Shown piece after piece: positions 8,393 to 17,006 of a DNA stretch of 64,000 nucleotides (the stretch's first letter is position 1; every line of letters begins with the position of its first letter). The stretch covers positions 248,001 to 312,000 of the forward strand of contig SPDP01000005.1 of the NCBI GenBank assembly GCA_009360345.1. The letters are read 5' to 3'. Both the position numbers and the translations under genes were made by a program. The notes beneath the pieces are model-generated. The model did not search any database. It saw only the letters and a program-made list of their open reading frames with translations, and was not told where the DNA came from. Origin of the DNA: Alcaligenaceae bacterium SAGV5 (lineage in GTDB: Bacteria > Pseudomonadota > Gammaproteobacteria > Burkholderiales > Burkholderiaceae_B).

Positions 8393-9655
8393 CTATATGC
8401 GCGGATCAGGTTGTGGCAATAGCGATGGCTCGGCATGCGGCCCCAGCATCCCATCCGCGATCCTTCGCGCGGTATTGACCGAGTCGGTCATCCCGAGATG
8501 GCCGTGCCCCACGGCCAGCCAGAGGCCCGGCTCGGCGGCCGGGCCGATGACGGGCAGGGAGTCGGGCATGCAGGGTCGGTGGCCCATCCAGTGCGTTGCC
8601 GTCGCGCCATGCAGGCCGTCGAAGTGCGCACGCACGATGTGTTCGAGCAGGTGCGCCCGGCGCATGTCCGGAGGGCGGTCGAGACCCGCGATCTCCACCG
8701 TGCCGCCGACCCGCAGCCCGTCTTCCATGGGGGCGAGGAATATCTTGCGGTCGGCCAGCACCACCGAGCGCGATACCAATCCGGCACAGCCCGGGAACTG
8801 CGCATGGTAGCCGCGCTGGCTCTCCAGCGGCAGCCGTATGCCGAGTGGATCCAGCAGTCGCGTCGACCACGCGCCGGCCGCCACCACGACCCGGGAAAAG
8901 CGTTCGCCGCCGCGCGCGGAGATCAGCTCCCATCCTTCGGCGCCGCGCGCGAGCCCGCGCACCTCGTCGCGCCGGACCTCGCCGCCGCGCGCGGCGAACG
9001 CCCGCACGATGGCCTGGACGTAGCGCAGTGGATTGAGGATGGTGCCGTCGTCGGGCAGGAATACGCCGACCGTGTAGCGTTTGCCCACATGCGGTTCCAG
9101 TTCCAGGATGCCCGGGCGGTCGAGCAGGGTGAAGGGCAGGCCGTGCGAGGCGCGCAGCCGCCACGCGGCCTGGTCTTGGGCGTGGGCGCGGCGGTCGGGG
9201 TAGAGGTGCAACTGGCCGCGTTGCAGGATGAGTTCAGGGACGCCGACTTCGCGGGCCAGGGCCTGGTGCGCCGTGACGGCGCCGGCGTGCAGGCGCGCCA
9301 GCGTGCGCGACGCTTGCGCGATCTTCGCGGCGCGGGCCGACGCCAGGAACCTGAGCAGCCAGGGTAGTGCGCGCGGCAGGTAGGCAAGGGGCAGGAAGAG
9401 CGGGCTTTCGGGATCGCGCAGCATGCCCGGCAACGAGGCCAGGACGCCGGGCATGGCCAGCGGGGCGACCGAGCTCATGCTGATCGCGCCCAGGTTGCCG
9501 AAGCTGCAGCCGCGGCCCGGTTCGTCGCGGTCGATCAGCACGACGTCGGCGCCACGGCGGCGCAAGGCATGGGCGATACAGGCGCCGACGATGCCGGCGC
9601 CGATCACCGCGATGCGCTCGTCCGGTCCTGGCGATGCGGCGGCCGCTATCCGCAT
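8393..9655 (-). CDS. FAD-dependent oxidoreductase, DadA-like (D-amino-acid dehydrogenase/oxidase family)
   Basis: A 420-residue flavoprotein. The FAD-binding dinucleotide fold starts at IAVIGAGIVGACIAHAL, with the ribose-binding acidic residue at VLIDRDEPG, CSFGNLGAIS next and the C-terminal FAD contact HRPCMPDSLPVIG followed by VGHGHLGMTDS. This order fits DadA-type dehydrogenases that deaminate D-amino acids or oxidise related amines. The start at 9655 overlaps the end of the upstream dipeptidase by 10 bp. Genetic linkage with an M19 dipeptidase, whose family accepts C-terminal D-residues, and with a Bug receptor supports an amino-acid or dipeptide role. Substrate not proven. Confidence 0.88.
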   Translation of the reverse strand: MRIAAAASPGPDERIAVIGAGIVGACIAHALRRRGADVVLIDRDEPGRGCSFGNLGAISMSSVAPLAMPGVLASLPGMLRDPESPLFLPLAYLPRALPWLLRFLASARAAKIAQASRTLARLHAGAVTAHQALAREVGVPELILQRGQLHLYPDRRAHAQDQAAWRLRASHGLPFTLLDRPGILELEPHVGKRYTVGVFLPDDGTILNPLRYVQAIVRAFAARGGEVRRDEVRGLARGAEGWELISARGGERFSRVVVAAGAWSTRLLDPLGIRLPLESQRGYHAQFPGCAGLVSRSVVLADRKIFLAPMEDGLRVGGTVEIAGLDRPPDMRRAHLLEHIVRAHFDGLHGATATHWMGHRPCMPDSLPVIGPAAEPGLWLAVGHGHLGMTDSVNTARRIADGMLGPHAEPSLLPQPDPRI

Positions 9656-10866
9656 ATCTCGCGGAACACGCGCAAGTAGTTCGCGCCGACGATCTTGGCG
9701 ACGGTGGATTCGGCCATGCCCCGGCGCAGCATGGCCGCGGTCAGGTTGGGCCATTTGTCCCAGGTTTCCAGGCCCAGGGTCTGCGCGTTCGGATCGAAAC
9801 GGTCCTGCGGGCGCCAACCCACCCAGTTGAAGCTGCCGCTCTCGGGCCTGATCATCGACGGCGTCCAGGCCAGCGCGTTGTAGTAGGGCTTGCCCCAGTC
9901 GGAGCCGACGCCGACGTGATCCTCGCCCATCACGTCGACCAGGTGCTGGAGGTGATCGACGACGGTATCGAGCGTGGCCCAGCCGCGAGGCTTGCCATGT
10001 TTTTCCGCGCGGCCGTCGCCCTCGGCCGGCAGGATGAAGGCCGGCAGGACCACCACGCCGGCGTAGCCTCCACGGTCGGCAATGCCCTTCAACACATCGT
10101 CGGGCAGGCCGCGCGGATGGCCGCTGAGCGCGCGGGCGGCGGTATGGGTGGCCACGACCGGCGTCCTGGACGCGGCCACGGCGTCGCGCGCGGTGTTCGC
10201 GCTGGCGTGCGAGAGGTCGACCATCATGCGGCGCGCGTTCATCTTCTCGACCAGCGCGGCGCCGAAGCGGCTGAGGCCGCCGTCGTTGGTTTCCAGGCAG
10301 CCGTCGCCGAAGCGTGTACGCAGGTTGTAGGTGAGCTGCATGCTGCGCACGCCCAGCTCGTGCAGGACCTCCACCCGGTCGAGGTCGGCCCCGACGGGTT
10401 CGGCGTTCTGCAGGTTGTACATGACCGCGTGGCGGCCGTCGCGATGCGCGGCTTCGAGCTGCGCGGCTTGGGTGGCGAGGGTCACCTGCCCGCCCAGCGC
10501 GGCCATGAGGGTCTCGGCGCGCCGCGCGCTGGCGATGGTCGCGTCCAGGGCGGTGTCGGGCGGACCGGATGCGTACAGGGTGTAGTTGCATGCCGTGACC
10601 CCCGAGCGCCGCCAGTACGAAAGATAGGTGTCGCGCGTTTGCGGATCGTGCGCGCACTGGGCGATGAGGTGTTCGGCCATGGCCTTCTTGATGGCGGGGC
10701 GCGAGCCGCCTTGCGCCTGCAAGGCCTTGCCGATCTCGAGCATGGCGGGCGTCAGCGCCCATTCGTCGACGAAGCTGGGCGCGAGTGAATCGATGACGAG
10801 ATGCTCGGCGTGGATACGGCGGGCGGTCTCTTCTGCTTGCGCCGCCGTGGGGGTCGGTCTGTTCAT
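9646..10866 (-). CDS. Membrane dipeptidase-like metallohydrolase (M19 family)
   Basis: A 406-residue TIM-barrel metallopeptidase of the renal dipeptidase family. Landmarks are VIDSLAPSFVDEW near the N-terminus (where the usual DGHND motif is replaced), NLQNAEPVG with the bridging Glu, MVDLSHAS and VVATHTAARAL with metal-binding His, and VGVGSDWG near residue 310 with Asp. The first HxD pair of classical M19 enzymes appears to be missing (IDSLAPS), so metal binding may be altered. No signal peptide is visible, unlike mammalian members. Located between the DadA-like gene (10-bp overlap) and the Bug gene, 14 bp downstream of the latter, all on the minus strand. Confidence 0.88.
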   Translation of the reverse strand: MNRPTPTAAQAEETARRIHAEHLVIDSLAPSFVDEWALTPAMLEIGKALQAQGGSRPAIKKAMAEHLIAQCAHDPQTRDTYLSYWRRSGVTACNYTLYASGPPDTALDATIASARRAETLMAALGGQVTLATQAAQLEAAHRDGRHAVMYNLQNAEPVGADLDRVEVLHELGVRSMQLTYNLRTRFGDGCLETNDGGLSRFGAALVEKMNARRMMVDLSHASANTARDAVAASRTPVVATHTAARALSGHPRGLPDDVLKGIADRGGYAGVVVLPAFILPAEGDGRAEKHGKPRGWATLDTVVDHLQHLVDVMGEDHVGVGSDWGKPYYNALAWTPSMIRPESGSFNWVGWRPQDRFDPNAQTLGLETWDKWPNLTAAMLRRGMAESTVAKIVGANYLRVFREICG

Positions 10867-10880
10867 GGTTGCTCCCCGCG

Positions 10881-11882
10881 TCACTGCGGTTGGATGCCGG
10901 CCAGGGAGACCAGCTCTTTGAGCTTCGCGATGTCCTGCTTGATGATGGCCGCGTACTCTTCCGGCGTGCCCCCAAGCGGACGGGCGCCCGCTGCCTGCAT
11001 CTGCCGGATGGTCTCGGGCGATTTCAGGATCGCGTTGATCTCGCGATTGAGCCGGTCCACGATAGGGCGCGGGACGTTGGCCGTGGTGAGCACGCCCTGC
11101 CAGCTCCTGACCGCGTAGCCCGGCAGGCCCGTTTCGTCGCAGGTGGGGGCATCGGGCAGCAGCGCGCTGCGCCGGACGTCGCCCAGGCAGACCACCTTGA
11201 GGCTGCCGTTCCTCAGGTAGGGCAGGTAGGCGGTGACGGCGTCGATGGTGACCTTGACCTCGCCGGAAACGATGTCGCGAATGGCTTCGCCCGTGCCTTT
11301 GTAGGGCACGTGATTGACCGTGATGCCGGCCATGCTGGTGAACAGGACCTGGGCCATGTGGCTGGACGAGCCGATGCCGGTCGAGGCCATGCTGACGCCG
11401 CCCGGGTTCGCCTTCGCGTAGGCGATGAACTCGGCGGCGCCGCGCGCAGGCAGGGATGGATGGGCGATCAACGCATTGAGCGTGGTGGTCACCGTGGTGA
11501 TGGGCTGGAAATCGGCCACGGGGTCGAAGGGCAGCGACTTGTAGAGCGCGGCGTTGATGGCGTGGGCCGCCGAGGTGTACAGGATGGTGTAACCGTCGGC
11601 GGGGGCCTTCGCCACGGCGCTGGCCGCGATGCTGCCACCCGCGCCGGGCCGGTTCTCCACGACGACGGATTGCCCCAGCCGCTCGGACAGGTGCAGGGCG
11701 ATCATGCGCGCCGACAGGTCGGTCGCGCCGCCCGCGGAAAATCCGACCAGCATGCGGATCGGTCGGCTGGGGTAGTCGTCGGCCGCGCCCGCGCCCGGCG
11801 CGAAGACCAGGCCGCCCACCAGGGCGGCGACGATCGACGCCTCCAGAGAGAACTTCAAGCCCCACGCTGTTGCATGTTTCAT
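10881..11882 (-). CDS. Bug/TctC-family periplasmic solute-binding protein
   Basis: A 333-residue receptor with a signal peptide (ASIVAALVGGLVFAPGAGAA) and the family blocks YPSRPIRMLVGFSAGG, ATDLSAR (loop Asp), VVVENRPGAGGSIA, ADGYT and VPYKGTGEAI. The ATG at 11882 has GGGGGAAGG upstream; longer in-frame starts run across the divergent LysR gene and are rejected. It is the promoter-proximal gene of a Bug/dipeptidase/oxidase operon, so the ligand may be a D-amino acid, a dipeptide or a related carboxylate. Confidence 0.95.
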   Translation of the reverse strand: MKHATAWGLKFSLEASIVAALVGGLVFAPGAGAADDYPSRPIRMLVGFSAGGATDLSARMIALHLSERLGQSVVVENRPGAGGSIAASAVAKAPADGYTILYTSAAHAINAALYKSLPFDPVADFQPITTVTTTLNALIAHPSLPARGAAEFIAYAKANPGGVSMASTGIGSSSHMAQVLFTSMAGITVNHVPYKGTGEAIRDIVSGEVKVTIDAVTAYLPYLRNGSLKVVCLGDVRRSALLPDAPTCDETGLPGYAVRSWQGVLTTANVPRPIVDRLNREINAILKSPETIRQMQAAGARPLGGTPEEYAAIIKQDIAKLKELVSLAGIQPQ

Positions 11883-12014
11883 GATCCTTCCCCCGGTTTC
11901 GAGCACTATCATTTCTGTGGATGCGCTAGGGTTCCCAGCATACTGATCCCGAAATCCGCGATCCAATCCTGTTTTTCTCTGACTCCATAAAAATCTCCTA
12001 TACCCCATCCCGCC

Positions 12015-12902
12015 ATGTTCAAAGTGCGTCAGCTCGAAGCTTTTCACGCCGTGATGGTCGCGGGAACCGTGACAGGTGCCGCCGCCCGGCTCGGGCTGTC
12101 GCAGCCCGCCATCAGCACCCTGATCGCGGGGCTGGAGTCCGACCTTGGTTTTGGCCTGTTCGTACGCGAGAAGAGCCGCCTGCAGCCCACCGAAGAGGCC
12201 AAGTATCTCCATGGCGCGGTGGTGGCCGCGCTTCAGGGGCTGGGCAGCATCGAGCAGCTCGCGGCCGACATCCGCGATGCGAAGGCGGGCAGCTTGCGGA
12301 TCGCGGCGCTTCCGATGCTGGCGCTTGAGTTCCTGCCGCGCGTCGCGGCGCATTTCCTGCGGGAGTATCCCGGTGTCAACGTCACGCTGCAGGCACGCAG
12401 CTCGCCTACCGTCGTGACCCTGGTCACCACCCAGCAATTCGACATCGGATTTTCCGAGACGGCATACGACCCAGGCTGGGTCGACGCCGAAAAGCTGCGC
12501 CTGCGCTGTGTCTGCGTCCTGCCCGCGCAGCATCCGCTGGCGCGCAACGAGGTCATTCGCCCGGCCGACCTGAGCGGCCTGCCCATCGTGACCGCGCCGC
12601 GCGACCACATCCGCACGCAGCGCCTGCACGAGCTGTTCGCCGAAAACGGCGCCACCTTGTCCATCAAGGTCGAGACGCCGTTGTTCGCGTCGATGTGCGC
12701 GTTCGTGGCCGAAGGCGTGGGCTATGGCATCGTCGACCCGGTCACGGCCCACGATTTCTCGGGCCGCGGCCTGGTCGCGCGCCGGTTCGAGCCGGCGTTC
12801 TTCAATGATTTCGCGATGCTGTTTCCGGCGGGCAAGCCTCGCTCGCTCGTCACGCAGGCGTTCGTGCGCCTGGTCACCAGGTTCCTGAAAGACTACGACT
12901 AG
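12015..12902 (+). CDS. LysR-type transcriptional regulator
   Basis: A 295-residue LysR protein with the N-terminal helix-turn-helix FKVRQLEAFHAVMVAGTVTG followed by AAARLGLSQPAIS. The effector-binding domain spans about residues 90-295. The overall pattern (VRQLEAFHAVM, SLRIAALPMLA) resembles the opine/amino-acid regulators of the OccR/NocR type, in line with the neighbouring oxidase and dipeptidase. Divergent from the Bug gene at 11882 across 132 bp, where its operator should lie. I could not single out one symmetric site there. Confidence 0.93.
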   Translation: MFKVRQLEAFHAVMVAGTVTGAAARLGLSQPAISTLIAGLESDLGFGLFVREKSRLQPTEEAKYLHGAVVAALQGLGSIEQLAADIRDAKAGSLRIAALPMLALEFLPRVAAHFLREYPGVNVTLQARSSPTVVTLVTTQQFDIGFSETAYDPGWVDAEKLRLRCVCVLPAQHPLARNEVIRPADLSGLPIVTAPRDHIRTQRLHELFAENGATLSIKVETPLFASMCAFVAEGVGYGIVDPVTAHDFSGRGLVARRFEPAFFNDFAMLFPAGKPRSLVTQAFVRLVTRFLKDYD

Positions 12903-12975
12903 CGTCCCGCCGCGGAGAAGCGCCCGGGAAGGCGTCCGGTTTTCCGCGGGGTGGCGTGGTCGGCGCCCGCTGGCG

Positions 12976-13404
12976 TCATGCGGGATGCTTCAATCCGGCC
13001 GCCACGATGCCGGCCATGACGATCTGCTCGTCTTCGTCGCCGCTGCCTCCCGAGGCGCCCGCCGCGCCGATCACGGCGCCTTGCGCGTCGAGGATCAGGA
13101 CCGCGCCCGTCTGCGGTATGAATTTCTGTTGCGCCACGGCGGGGATCGCCGCGAAGAATGCCGGCATGTCTGTCGCGCGCTGGACCAGCGCGCGGCTGTT
13201 GACGCCCATGCCGATCGAGGCGCCGGCCTTGCCGAGCGCGATGTCCAGGCGCAGCGGCGATGCGCCGTCCTCGCGGGCGCTTGCCATGACCTGCGCGGAG
13301 GCGTCGATGACGACGACCCCCATGGGCTTGAATCCGGACTCGCGCGCGGCGGCGAATGCCGCATCGACGATGGTGCGGGCCTGCTGGCTGGTGAGATTGG
13401 GCAT
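12976..13404 (-). CDS. GlcG/HbpS-like (heme-degrading domain family) protein
   Basis: A 142-residue single-domain protein of the GlcG/HbpS family. It shows the family pattern LTSQQARTIVDAAFAAARE, VVVIDASAQVMASARED, GAS near the middle, a QQKFIPQTGAVLI strand and a C-terminal GAAGASGGSGDEDEQ loop. Members bind heme or act as small accessory subunits in catabolic operons, often for glycolate or propanediol. Downstream of the GntR gene on the same strand, 87 bp away, so possibly co-transcribed with it. Function in this cluster is not evident. Confidence 0.82.
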   Translation of the reverse strand: MPNLTSQQARTIVDAAFAAARESGFKPMGVVVIDASAQVMASAREDGASPLRLDIALGKAGASIGMGVNSRALVQRATDMPAFFAAIPAVAQQKFIPQTGAVLILDAQGAVIGAAGASGGSGDEDEQIVMAGIVAAGLKHPA

Positions 13405-13491
13405 GGTGGATCTTCTACGGAAAAAGACGTTGATGGAGAGATGCGCGCGGCGAAATCCCGCGGGGCGGGCCGCGCTGCCGCCCGGGCCGCC

Positions 13492-14199
13492 TCATGTCTG
13501 CAGGCTTCCCTGGAAACGGTAGAGCTTCCCCGGGTAGACCAGCCTGGCGATGCTGCCGACGTTGGAACCGCTGACGGTCCGGCGCACCATGACGAGGCAG
13601 GGATCCTGGGGCTTGATGCCGAGATGCCCGGCCTCGGCCGGACTGGGCAGGTGCGCTTCGATCGAATAGCTCGCTTCGCTCAGGGGCGCCGCGGTCAGCA
13701 AGTGCCTGGCGGGCGTGACCTGGGTGAAGTCGATGGCCGTGTAGTCGGGGGCAACCGCCGGATTCACATAGCGATCTTCGTACTGGATCGGGACCGAGTC
13801 CTCCATATGCACCAGGATGCTATGGAAAACCCGCGACCCCACGTTGACTTCCAGCGTGCGCGAAACCGCGGCGGTGGCTTTTTCCGCGGCCACCGTCACC
13901 ACGCGCACCGAATACTCGTGGCCGCGCTCGATGATTTCCTCCCGGATGTCGCGGATGGAAATGGTCGACGAGATCTTGTCCAGCTCGGCGACGTAGCTGC
14001 CCGAGCCTTGGACCCGGATGACCAGGCCTTCGCCCATCAACTCGCGCAACGCCCGGTTGACGGTCATCCGGCTCAGGCCGAACTTCGCGCCCAGTTCCGC
14101 TTCGCTCGGCACCGGGTCGCCGGGCCGCCATTGCCCGCTGCTGATGCGGCCCTTGATGAAATCCTTCACCTGAAGGTAGGCCGGGGTGTTTGTCTTCAT
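13492..14199 (-). CDS. GntR-family regulator, HutC subfamily (UTRA domain)
   Basis: A 235-residue repressor-type protein. Residues about 1-72 form the GntR winged helix (YLQVKDFIKGRISSGQWRPG, then PSEAELGAKFGLSRMTVNRA). The UTRA effector domain follows and ends with the typical VRRTVSGSN and YPGKLYRFQG segments. The ATG at 14199 is taken because it begins the conserved DNA-binding domain. It is divergent from the flavin reductase/Bug/desaturase genes, and two TGTATATACA-type sites of HutC-operator form lie between them. It probably represses that operon, and possibly itself, until an inducer binds the UTRA domain. Confidence 0.93.
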   Translation of the reverse strand: MKTNTPAYLQVKDFIKGRISSGQWRPGDPVPSEAELGAKFGLSRMTVNRALRELMGEGLVIRVQGSGSYVAELDKISSTISIRDIREEIIERGHEYSVRVVTVAAEKATAAVSRTLEVNVGSRVFHSILVHMEDSVPIQYEDRYVNPAVAPDYTAIDFTQVTPARHLLTAAPLSEASYSIEAHLPSPAEAGHLGIKPQDPCLVMVRRTVSGSNVGSIARLVYPGKLYRFQGSLQT

Positions 14200-14275
14200 T
14201 CTGCTCGAGCTCCGATTCGACCGAAGCGATAGAAAAAAACCAGATAAGCAAATGCGCATTATTCCATTGACACGA

Positions 14276-14289
14276 GTTGTCTATACAAC
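14276..14289. promoter_or_regulatory. HutC-type operator, site 1
   Basis: GTTGTCTATACAAC is an inverted repeat (GTTGT/ACAAC) matching the TGTATATACA core pattern known for HutC-subfamily GntR repressors. It lies between the divergent GntR gene (13492-14199) and the flavin reductase gene (14362). Confidence 0.75.
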
Positions 14290-14309
14290 TATTCTCGAAA
14301 TGCGCAGAT

Positions 14310-14321
14310 ATGTATATACAA
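14310..14321. promoter_or_regulatory. HutC-type operator, site 2
   Basis: ATGTATATACAA contains a perfect TGTATATACA palindrome (14311-14320). Its centre is about 33 bp from that of site 1, roughly three helical turns, so two dimers could bind on the same DNA face and cooperate. It is about 40 bp upstream of the flavin reductase start. Confidence 0.8.
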
Positions 14322-14361
14322 CTTGAAGTTCCTGTCATGACCCAGGCATCAGGAAGGAACC

Positions 14362-15039
14362 ATGTTCTACGAAAGCGAACTCAACAACCACGGGCTGCCG
14401 TACAACCCTTTGAAGGCTTGCGTGGTGCCCCGTCCCATCGGCTGGATCACCACCCTGGCCGATGACGGCCGGGTGAACCTGGCGCCGTTCTCGCAGTTCA
14501 ACATCGTCGGCTTCGACCCGGGTTTCGTCATGTTCTCGGCCAACCGGCACCCGCCGGACTGGCGCCGGAAGGATTCGAGCGACAACGCGGAACGCCGCGG
14601 AGAGTTCGTCTACAACATGGCCACCTGGGACCTGCGCCGGCAGGTGACGCGCAGTTCCCAGATCTACGATCCGGCCATCAGCGAACTGGACGCGGTGGGA
14701 TTGACGGCGGCTCCCAGCCGGCTGATCAAGACGCCCCGGGTCGCGGAAAGTCCGGTCGCGTTCGAATGCCGGTACTACACCACGCTGTGCCTGCCCGGCG
14801 ACAGTATCGCAAACACCCACTACCTGGTGGTGGGCAAGGTGATCGGCGTGCACATCGACGACTCGGTGATCATGGCGGACGGCAAGGTCGACGTCGCGGG
14901 CATCAAGCCCTTGGCCCGGCTCGGCTATGCCGACTATACCTACGTCGACAAGGTATTGCCGATCGAGCTGGAAGACGATTGGGAGGGGCAGGAGGCCGCG
15001 GCGGGGCACAACCGCTACGGCCTGTATGGCGGCCGTTGA
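14362..15039 (+). CDS. Flavin reductase-like FMN-binding protein
   Basis: A 225-residue split-barrel flavoprotein of the flavin_reduct family. PRPIGWITTLADDGRVNLAPFS near residues 24-45 and an FNIVGFDPGFVMFS strand are the usual FMN-binding region, and ARLGYADYTYVD lies near the C-terminus. Such proteins reduce FMN/FAD for a partner monooxygenase or act on their own. No monooxygenase is adjacent, but a membrane desaturase is encoded two genes downstream. The start has AGGAAGGA immediately upstream. Expression is probably controlled by the divergent HutC-type regulator through the two operators. Confidence 0.9.
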   Translation: MFYESELNNHGLPYNPLKACVVPRPIGWITTLADDGRVNLAPFSQFNIVGFDPGFVMFSANRHPPDWRRKDSSDNAERRGEFVYNMATWDLRRQVTRSSQIYDPAISELDAVGLTAAPSRLIKTPRVAESPVAFECRYYTTLCLPGDSIANTHYLVVGKVIGVHIDDSVIMADGKVDVAGIKPLARLGYADYTYVDKVLPIELEDDWEGQEAAAGHNRYGLYGGR

Positions 15040-15091
15040 CGGCGGCCGGTCCCTCGTTTCTGTTTCGCTGGCCTTTTCACTGGAGTCATTC

Positions 15092-16060
15092 ATGAAGTCT
15101 CTTCTGTTGCGCCTCCATGGTTTCCTGGCGATCCTGCTGTACGCAGGCACGGTCGCGGCCCAGGGCTATCCGAGCAAGACCATCCGCATGATCGTGCCAT
15201 ACCCGCCGGGCGGCACCATCGACCGGATCGCCCGCGACGTAGGCACGGAATTGCAGAAACGGCTCAAGCAGCCGGTGGTGGTCGAGAATCGCAGCGGCGC
15301 GGCCGGCAACATCGGTTTCGAATACATGGCGCGCCAGCCCGCCGACGGCTATACGCTGCTGTTCGCGCCGGCATCGAACCTGACGATCCAGACCAGTCTC
15401 TTCAAGACCTTGCCCTACGACCTGGAGAAGGACTTCGTGCCGGTTTCCCTGGTGGCGCTGACCCCGCAGATGCTGCTGGTACACCCCAGCCTTCCGGTCA
15501 ACACCGTGCAGGAACTCGTTGATTATTCGAAATCCCATCCGGGCAAGGTCAACTATGGCGTCACGATCGGTGCCTACTCCCACCTGGCCGGCGAACTGCT
15601 CATGGCGAAGACCGGCGCGGATTTCACCGCGGTTCCCTATCAGGGGCCGGCGCCGGCGATGACGGATCTGCTGGGCGGCCAGATGCAGTTCATCTTCTAT
15701 GAGGTAAGCACCGGCCTGCAGTATGTGCAGTCCGGCAAGCTCAAGGCGCTGGCCGTGGCACACAAGACGCGCGCGCCGCTGCTGCCGAATGTCCCCACGA
15801 TGGCCGAGGCCGGATTCCCCGCGTTCGAAGTGTCTTCCTGGTATGCCCTGATGGGTCGTTCGGGTACGCCGCGGGCCATCGTCGACCAGTTGTCCGCCGA
15901 GGTCCGGGCCATCGTGCAGGAGCCCGGGTTCAAGAAGCGCTACGAAGAGCAGGGAGCGTTCGTCGTGGGGAGCACGCCCGCCGAGCTGGCGGCCTTCATC
16001 AAGGCCGACGCGGTGAAGTGGACCGCCGTCGTCAAGCAGGTCGGCATCGAGCCGAACTGA
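15092..16060 (+). CDS. Bug/TctC-family periplasmic solute-binding protein
   Basis: A 322-residue receptor with signal peptide LHGFLAILLYAGTVAAQ and blocks YPSKTIRMIVPYPPGG, TIDRIAR (loop Asp), VVVENRSGAAGNIG and ADGYT. The ATG at 15092 starts 52 bp after the flavin reductase stop with TGGAG upstream. It shares the HutC-regulated operon with the flavin reductase and a fatty-acid desaturase, an unusual association for this family. No transporter membrane subunits are nearby. Confidence 0.95.
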   Translation: MKSLLLRLHGFLAILLYAGTVAAQGYPSKTIRMIVPYPPGGTIDRIARDVGTELQKRLKQPVVVENRSGAAGNIGFEYMARQPADGYTLLFAPASNLTIQTSLFKTLPYDLEKDFVPVSLVALTPQMLLVHPSLPVNTVQELVDYSKSHPGKVNYGVTIGAYSHLAGELLMAKTGADFTAVPYQGPAPAMTDLLGGQMQFIFYEVSTGLQYVQSGKLKALAVAHKTRAPLLPNVPTMAEAGFPAFEVSSWYALMGRSGTPRAIVDQLSAEVRAIVQEPGFKKRYEEQGAFVVGSTPAELAAFIKADAVKWTAVVKQVGIEPN

Positions 16061-16098
16061 GGGCGTCACGGCCCTCCGGTATTCGAGGACATCCGACC

Positions 16099-16992
16099 AT
16101 GCGACGTATCTGGGACCGCTGCGAGATACCGACGTTGCTCCTGGGGCTGGCGCTCTACGCCTCCTGGCTGGCCCTGACGTGGTGGCATGCGTCCATTCCG
16201 GCCGTGCTGCTCTTTCTTGCCGGCGGGTATGTGACCCAATGGCACTTCTCGCTGCAGCACGAGAGCATCCACGGCATGCGTTCGTGGCCCGCCTGGCTGC
16301 GTACCGCCTTCGTCTGGCCGCCGCTCGGGCTGTGGATGCCCTATCCGATATACAGGCGCAGCCACAGCACGCACCACATCAATTTCTACATGACGCATCC
16401 GCAGCGCGACACGGAGAGCTTCTATCACATGCGGCAGGACTGGCCACCGGCCGGCAAGGCCCGGCGGCGACTCGTGATGCTGAACCAGACGTTGGCGTTC
16501 CGGCTCGTGTTCGGCCCGTTCCTGAGGCTGTGGAAGCTGGCGAGCAAGGAGGCGGCGCGCGTGCGCGGCGGCGACCCTTCGCACCTGCCGCATTGGGGCA
16601 TGCACGCGCTCAGCCTGGCGGCCGTTCTCGGATGGGTGCTGGCGGTGTGCGACATGCCGCTTTGGAAATACCTGGTGTGCTTTGCCTGGCCGGGGATGTC
16701 GCTGGGCATGCTGCGCACGTTCACGGAGCATCGCTGGGGCGACAAGCCCATGGAAAGAGTGGCCATCGTCGAGTCGAACATGCTGATGGGCATCCTCTTC
16801 CTCTACAACAACCTGCATCTGGTGCATCACCGCCAGCCCACCTTGCCGTGGTACCGCATTCCGGCCCGGTGGCGCGACCACCGCGCCGAGATGCTGGCGG
16901 TCAACGGCAATTTCTACTACCGCGGCTATCTCGACATCGCCAGGCGCTTCATGTTCAGGCCGGTGTTCGATCCCGCGCACCCTCGTTGGTGA
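16099..16992 (+). CDS. Membrane fatty-acid desaturase-type di-iron protein
   Basis: A 297-residue integral membrane protein with the histidine boxes of the desaturase/hydroxylase superfamily: HESIH (residues 54-58), HSTHH (89-93) and HLVHH near residue 250, plus an additional EHRW near 217. Hydrophobic segments lie near residues 10-45 and 185-210. The boxes bind two irons for O2-dependent desaturation or hydroxylation of a lipid or small hydrophobic compound. It lies 38 bp after a Bug gene, with a flavin reductase upstream that might supply electrons. The true substrate could be a small molecule rather than a fatty acid. Confidence 0.88.
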   Translation: MRRIWDRCEIPTLLLGLALYASWLALTWWHASIPAVLLFLAGGYVTQWHFSLQHESIHGMRSWPAWLRTAFVWPPLGLWMPYPIYRRSHSTHHINFYMTHPQRDTESFYHMRQDWPPAGKARRRLVMLNQTLAFRLVFGPFLRLWKLASKEAARVRGGDPSHLPHWGMHALSLAAVLGWVLAVCDMPLWKYLVCFAWPGMSLGMLRTFTEHRWGDKPMERVAIVESNMLMGILFLYNNLHLVHHRQPTLPWYRIPARWRDHRAEMLAVNGNFYYRGYLDIARRFMFRPVFDPAHPRW

Positions 16993-17006
16993 GGCTGCCG
17001 AGGCGA

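Noticed and set aside
8393-10975. Very long open frames antisense or offset to real genes (for example the 860-residue frame here and others opposite 4-7 kb, 28-30 kb and 51-53 kb)
   Set aside because: They arise from third-position GC bias. Their translations are Arg/Ala/Pro/Gly-rich with no domains, and a recognisable protein occupies the other frame.
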